From Enterococcus hulanensis (GTDB lineage: Bacteria > Bacillota > Bacilli > Lactobacillales > Enterococcaceae): DNA of 64,000 nucleotides. The notes below the pieces were generated by a model that saw only the letters and a program-made list of their open reading frames with translations, did no database searches and was not told the DNA's origin. Every line of letters begins with the position of its first letter. Positions within the stretch are counted from its first letter, which is position 1. The DNA lies in assembly GCF_005405485.1 (NCBI RefSeq), contig NZ_BJED01000010.1:1-64000 (forward strand). Direction: 5' to 3'. Position numbers and translations under genes: made by a program. Shown here piece by piece: positions 61,649 through 64,000 of this stretch.

Positions 61649-62770
61649 ATGAAAATTGAACCGTTTAAAGTAGAATTATGGATGAATGAGCATGAGGACA
61701 AGGCGATTTATAATACGGGTGAAACATGTGTTGACTCAATTAGTATGGATGAGCTGTTTGAGATTGCTGGACTGGATAAGACTGAAACGTTAAACGAATT
61801 AGCACAGAAGCGTCTGACTTACGGACATATTTTTGGCAATCCGCGCTTCAAAAAAGGGATCGCTTCTCTCTATCAAACGATCCAGAAAGAGGATATCACA
61901 ACGACGCATGGTGCGATTGGTGCAAATCATTTAGTGCTTTACTCACTGATTGAACCTGAGGATGAAGTAGTCGCTGTGTTGCCAACTTACCAGCAACTCT
62001 ACTCGATTCCAGCATCTTTTCAGGCAACAGTTAAACAGCATGTATTGACTCCAGAGAATAATTTTCTGCCGGACTTAGAAGAGGTTCGAAAGCTGATCAC
62101 TGAAAAGACCAAACTGATTATTATCAACAATCCCAACAATCCATCCGGCTCATTAATGGATCGAGAAATGTTGGAAGAAATGATTGCGATCGCAAAAGAA
62201 GCAGACGCATATATCCTATCCGATGAAACGTATCGTGGACTTACTCAAGCAGAGGTGGAAAGTCCATCGATTGCTGATCTTTACGATAAAGGGATCAGCG
62301 TCAGCAGTATGTCCAAGGTCTGGTCGCTGGCTGGTCTGCGTTTAGGCTGGATCGCAACGAAAAACAAGGCAGCGTTAGAGCAGTGTCTGCTTCATCGCGA
62401 TCACAATACCATTAGCTGCGGCATGATCGATGAGGAATTAGCGGCGATCGCCTTAGAAAATAAAGATAAAATCTTGGCAAGAAATCAGCAAATCATTCGG
62501 AAAAATTTGAGTATTTTAGATGAATGGGTCGCTCAGGAACCGCATATCTCTTATGTAAAACCGCAAGCGGGAACCGTAACACTGCTTTATTATGATTTCG
62601 ATCGTTCAAGCAGAGAGCTGTGTCTGGATTTGATCAATAACCACGGCTTGCTGTTTACTCCTGGAGATTGCTTTGAGTTCGAATCTTGTATCCGTATTGG
62701 TTATGGCTGCAGTACGGAAGAATTGATCGCTGGCTTGAAGAAGTTTTCTGAATACCTAGCAACCATTTAA
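61649..62770 (+). CDS. Pyridoxal-phosphate aminotransferase, class I/II
   Basis: 373 aa. INNPNNPSGSLMDREMLEEMIAIAKEADAYILSDETYRGL and VSSMSKVWSLAGLRLGWIA (PLP Lys) are the fold-type I signature; the N-terminus IYNTGETCVDSISMDELFEIAG resembles a subgroup near capreomycidine synthase-like enzymes. The amino-group donor and product are unknown. AGGAG precedes ATG 61649. It is alone between two terminators, next to sugar PTS operons. Confidence 0.88.
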   Translation: MKIEPFKVELWMNEHEDKAIYNTGETCVDSISMDELFEIAGLDKTETLNELAQKRLTYGHIFGNPRFKKGIASLYQTIQKEDITTTHGAIGANHLVLYSLIEPEDEVVAVLPTYQQLYSIPASFQATVKQHVLTPENNFLPDLEEVRKLITEKTKLIIINNPNNPSGSLMDREMLEEMIAIAKEADAYILSDETYRGLTQAEVESPSIADLYDKGISVSSMSKVWSLAGLRLGWIATKNKAALEQCLLHRDHNTISCGMIDEELAAIALENKDKILARNQQIIRKNLSILDEWVAQEPHISYVKPQAGTVTLLYYDFDRSSRELCLDLINNHGLLFTPGDCFEFESCIRIGYGCSTEELIAGLKKFSEYLATI

Positions 62771-62776
62771 ATCGCG

Positions 62777-62814
62777 AAACGTAACGAATCTCAACTAGAT
62801 CGTTGCGTTTTTTT
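62777..62814 (+). terminator. Terminator of the aminotransferase gene
   Basis: AAACGTAACGA (62777-62787) pairs with TCGTTGCGTTT (62800-62810, one G-U), then a T run. Confidence 0.88.
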
Positions 62815-62890
62815 GAGTGAAAATATCTTGCTGGTTTAACCAATGCTTCCATTATCATTTTTTATTAATGTGCTAACGAACAATAATCTA

Positions 62891-62923
62891 AAAGCGAGGA
62901 TAGAGTAGCTATCTTCGCTTTTT
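62891..62923 (+). terminator. Second terminator before the cellobiose-type PTS genes
   Basis: AAAGCGAGGATAG / CTATCTTCGCTTT, a 13-bp stem with one G-U and a 5-base loop, followed by T residues. It insulates the next promoter. Confidence 0.85.
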
Positions 62924-62947
62924 CCCATCTCTAGGAAAAAAGTAAGT

Positions 62948-62977
62948 TTGTGAGTGACACATTGAATTTCCTATAAT
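62948..62977 (+). promoter_or_regulatory. Promoter of the cellobiose-type PTS operon
   Basis: TTGTGA (62948-62953), an 18-base spacer and a perfect TATAAT (62972-62977). About 30 bases before the EIIB gene. Confidence 0.7.
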
Positions 62978-63009
62978 GAGCATGTAAATAAATGAAAGTG
63001 GTGAAGAAA

Positions 63010-63315
63010 ATGAAAAATATCTTGTTAATTTGTGGTTCAGGCGCTTCAAGCGGATTTATGGCGGCGGCGATCCGAAAAGCAGCGAAAAAAAGAAAGGTTG
63101 AGGTGACGGTCAAAGCAGCGAGTGAATCGCAGCTGGATGATCGTATTAATGAAATCGATTACTTGTTGATTGGCCCGCACTTATCCTACATGTTGAATGA
63201 TCTGCAAGAACAAACAAAGGACAAAAATGTTAAAGCCGCAGTTATTCCGCAAGCAGTTTATGGAACGCTGAATGGCGACAAGGCATTGGACTTAATTTTA
63301 AAGATGGAGGATTAG
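63010..63315 (+). CDS. PTS EIIB, lactose/cellobiose family
   Basis: 101 aa. MKNILLICGSGASSGFMAAAIRKAAKKRKVEVTVKAASESQLDDRINEIDYLLIGPHLSYMLNDLQ has the phospho-Cys8 and the family layout. ATG 63010 is preferred over 62992, since GTGGTGAAG is just upstream and the family begins at MKxIL. Followed within 4 bases by EIIC. Confidence 0.92.
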   Translation: MKNILLICGSGASSGFMAAAIRKAAKKRKVEVTVKAASESQLDDRINEIDYLLIGPHLSYMLNDLQEQTKDKNVKAAVIPQAVYGTLNGDKALDLILKMED

Positions 63316-63318
63316 TTG

Positions 63319-64000
63319 ATGGATAAAATTATGAATTTCATGACGAATTCTTTTGCACCAAAAGTAAATAAAGTAGTTAAGAATCCTTGGATATCTGCGA
63401 TTCAAGATTCGATCATGGTAGCTTTACCGCTGGTTTTCGTCGGTTCGTTAGTAACGGTTGTTTCGTTATTGAAAAATATCTTTAGCGGCATGCCTGATTT
63501 TTCAATGATTAGTAATTTTTCATTTGGGATGTATGCGCTAGTGGTCGCCTTTTTGATTCCTTATTATTTAATGGAGAAAAAAGGCTATGGTGGTCAGAAA
63601 TTGATTTCGGGCGCGGCTTCCTTGGTATTATTTATGATGCTTTTGTTTCCAACGATGACAGCAGATGGTGAAGCGATATTTATTCTTTCTCGCTTTGGTG
63701 CTACCGGGATGTTTCTATCGATGATTACTGGTCTATTTGTTGGTTTCGTGATGAATTTTGCAGTGAAATATTCATTCTTTGATGAAGATACACCTATTCC
63801 AGATTTTGTTGTTGGTTGGTTTAACAGCTTATTGCCGATCACTTTTGTCTTGCTTGTGGGCTGGTTGATCACCTTCCAGTTTAAAATTGATTTCTTTGAT
63901 GTTGTTTTACTAGTTTTCAGTCCGTTAGCAAGTATTGTTCAATCCTATCCAGGTTTTGTGCTGTCTGTCTTTATTCCGGTGTTTTTGTATACTTTCGGAA
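63319..64000 (+). CDS. PTS EIIC, lactose/cellobiose family (cut by window end)
   Basis: The first about 227 residues of a membrane permease. MDKIMNFMTNSFAPKVNKVVKNPWISAIQDSIMVALPLVFVGSLVTVVS is the typical N-terminus of cellobiose/chitobiose EIIC proteins. GAGG lies ten bases before ATG 63319. The rest of the gene, and probably an EIIA and a hydrolase, lie beyond the window. Confidence 0.92.
   Translation, partial: MDKIMNFMTNSFAPKVNKVVKNPWISAIQDSIMVALPLVFVGSLVTVVSLLKNIFSGMPDFSMISNFSFGMYALVVAFLIPYYLMEKKGYGGQKLISGAASLVLFMMLLFPTMTADGEAIFILSRFGATGMFLSMITGLFVGFVMNFAVKYSFFDEDTPIPDFVVGWFNSLLPITFVLLVGWLITFQFKIDFFDVVLLVFSPLASIVQSYPGFVLSVFIPVFLYTFG

Overview
The window looks like chromosomal DNA of a low-GC lactic acid bacterium, most probably Enterococcus or a very close relative. 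The best marker is the divergent mevalonate pair: an mvaS-type HMG-CoA synthase of 383 aa and an 805-aa fusion of acetyl-CoA acetyltransferase with class II HMG-CoA reductase (mvaE). That fusion is typical of enterococci and close kin. The many PTS operons, the TTG/GTG starts with strong GGAGG sites, and the ECF-type vitamin uptake fit this. No phage, transposase, CRISPR array or tRNA was seen.

Layout. 0-5 kb: the 3' end of a 5S rRNA gene with terminators, an RnfC/RnfD-like redox pair, a phosphoglycerate-mutase-like phosphatase, a lactate/hydroxyisocaproate dehydrogenase and nrdI. 4.9-5.2 kb: an unassigned, strongly structured RNA candidate with its own promoter and terminator. 5.3-9.1 kb: mvaS and mvaE. 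9.1-13 kb: an M-box magnesium riboswitch leading into a GNAT gene, a possible micro-ORF and the MgtA Mg2+ P-type ATPase. 13-19.6 kb: GNAT genes, a membrane-anchored endonuclease-like phosphatase, a LURP-one-like protein, a HAD phosphatase, ung and eutD/pta. 19.7-24.6 kb: an alpha-glucoside operon (PTS EIICB, GH4 6-phospho-glucosidase, RpiR regulator, 4-TM protein, EIIA). 24.8-32.2 kb: housekeeping genes (tsaE, exonucleases, murB, panT-coaC-coaB, quinone oxidoreductase). 32.5-36.9 kb: an XRE-cupin regulator plus potABCD. 37.2-42.7 kb: a PucR regulator with an NCS1 permease, a DUF917 protein and a HyuA-like protein.

43-64 kb is an accessory sugar-uptake region. A first unit has a PRD regulator with fructose-type PTS EIIA, EIIB and EIIC genes. 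A separate transcript encodes a GatZ/KbaZ-family protein, and both promoters carry the same inverted repeat at the same distance from the -10 box. Next come a PRD-only protein divergent from a MerR regulator, and an unknown 367-aa protein with a basic tail. A ten-gene unit then encodes two class II aldolases, a PRD regulator, mannose-type PTS EIIA/B/C/D, a zinc dehydrogenase, an FGGY kinase and a small zinc-ribbon protein. The window ends with an aminotransferase and the start of a cellobiose-type PTS operon.

The parts most likely to be undescribed are the structured RNA at 4925-5228, the shared dyad-promoter regulon at 43 and 47 kb, and the two sugar pathways at 43-48.5 and 52-61.5 kb, whose substrates I could not identify. 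All functional calls come from reading motifs by eye; no search was run.
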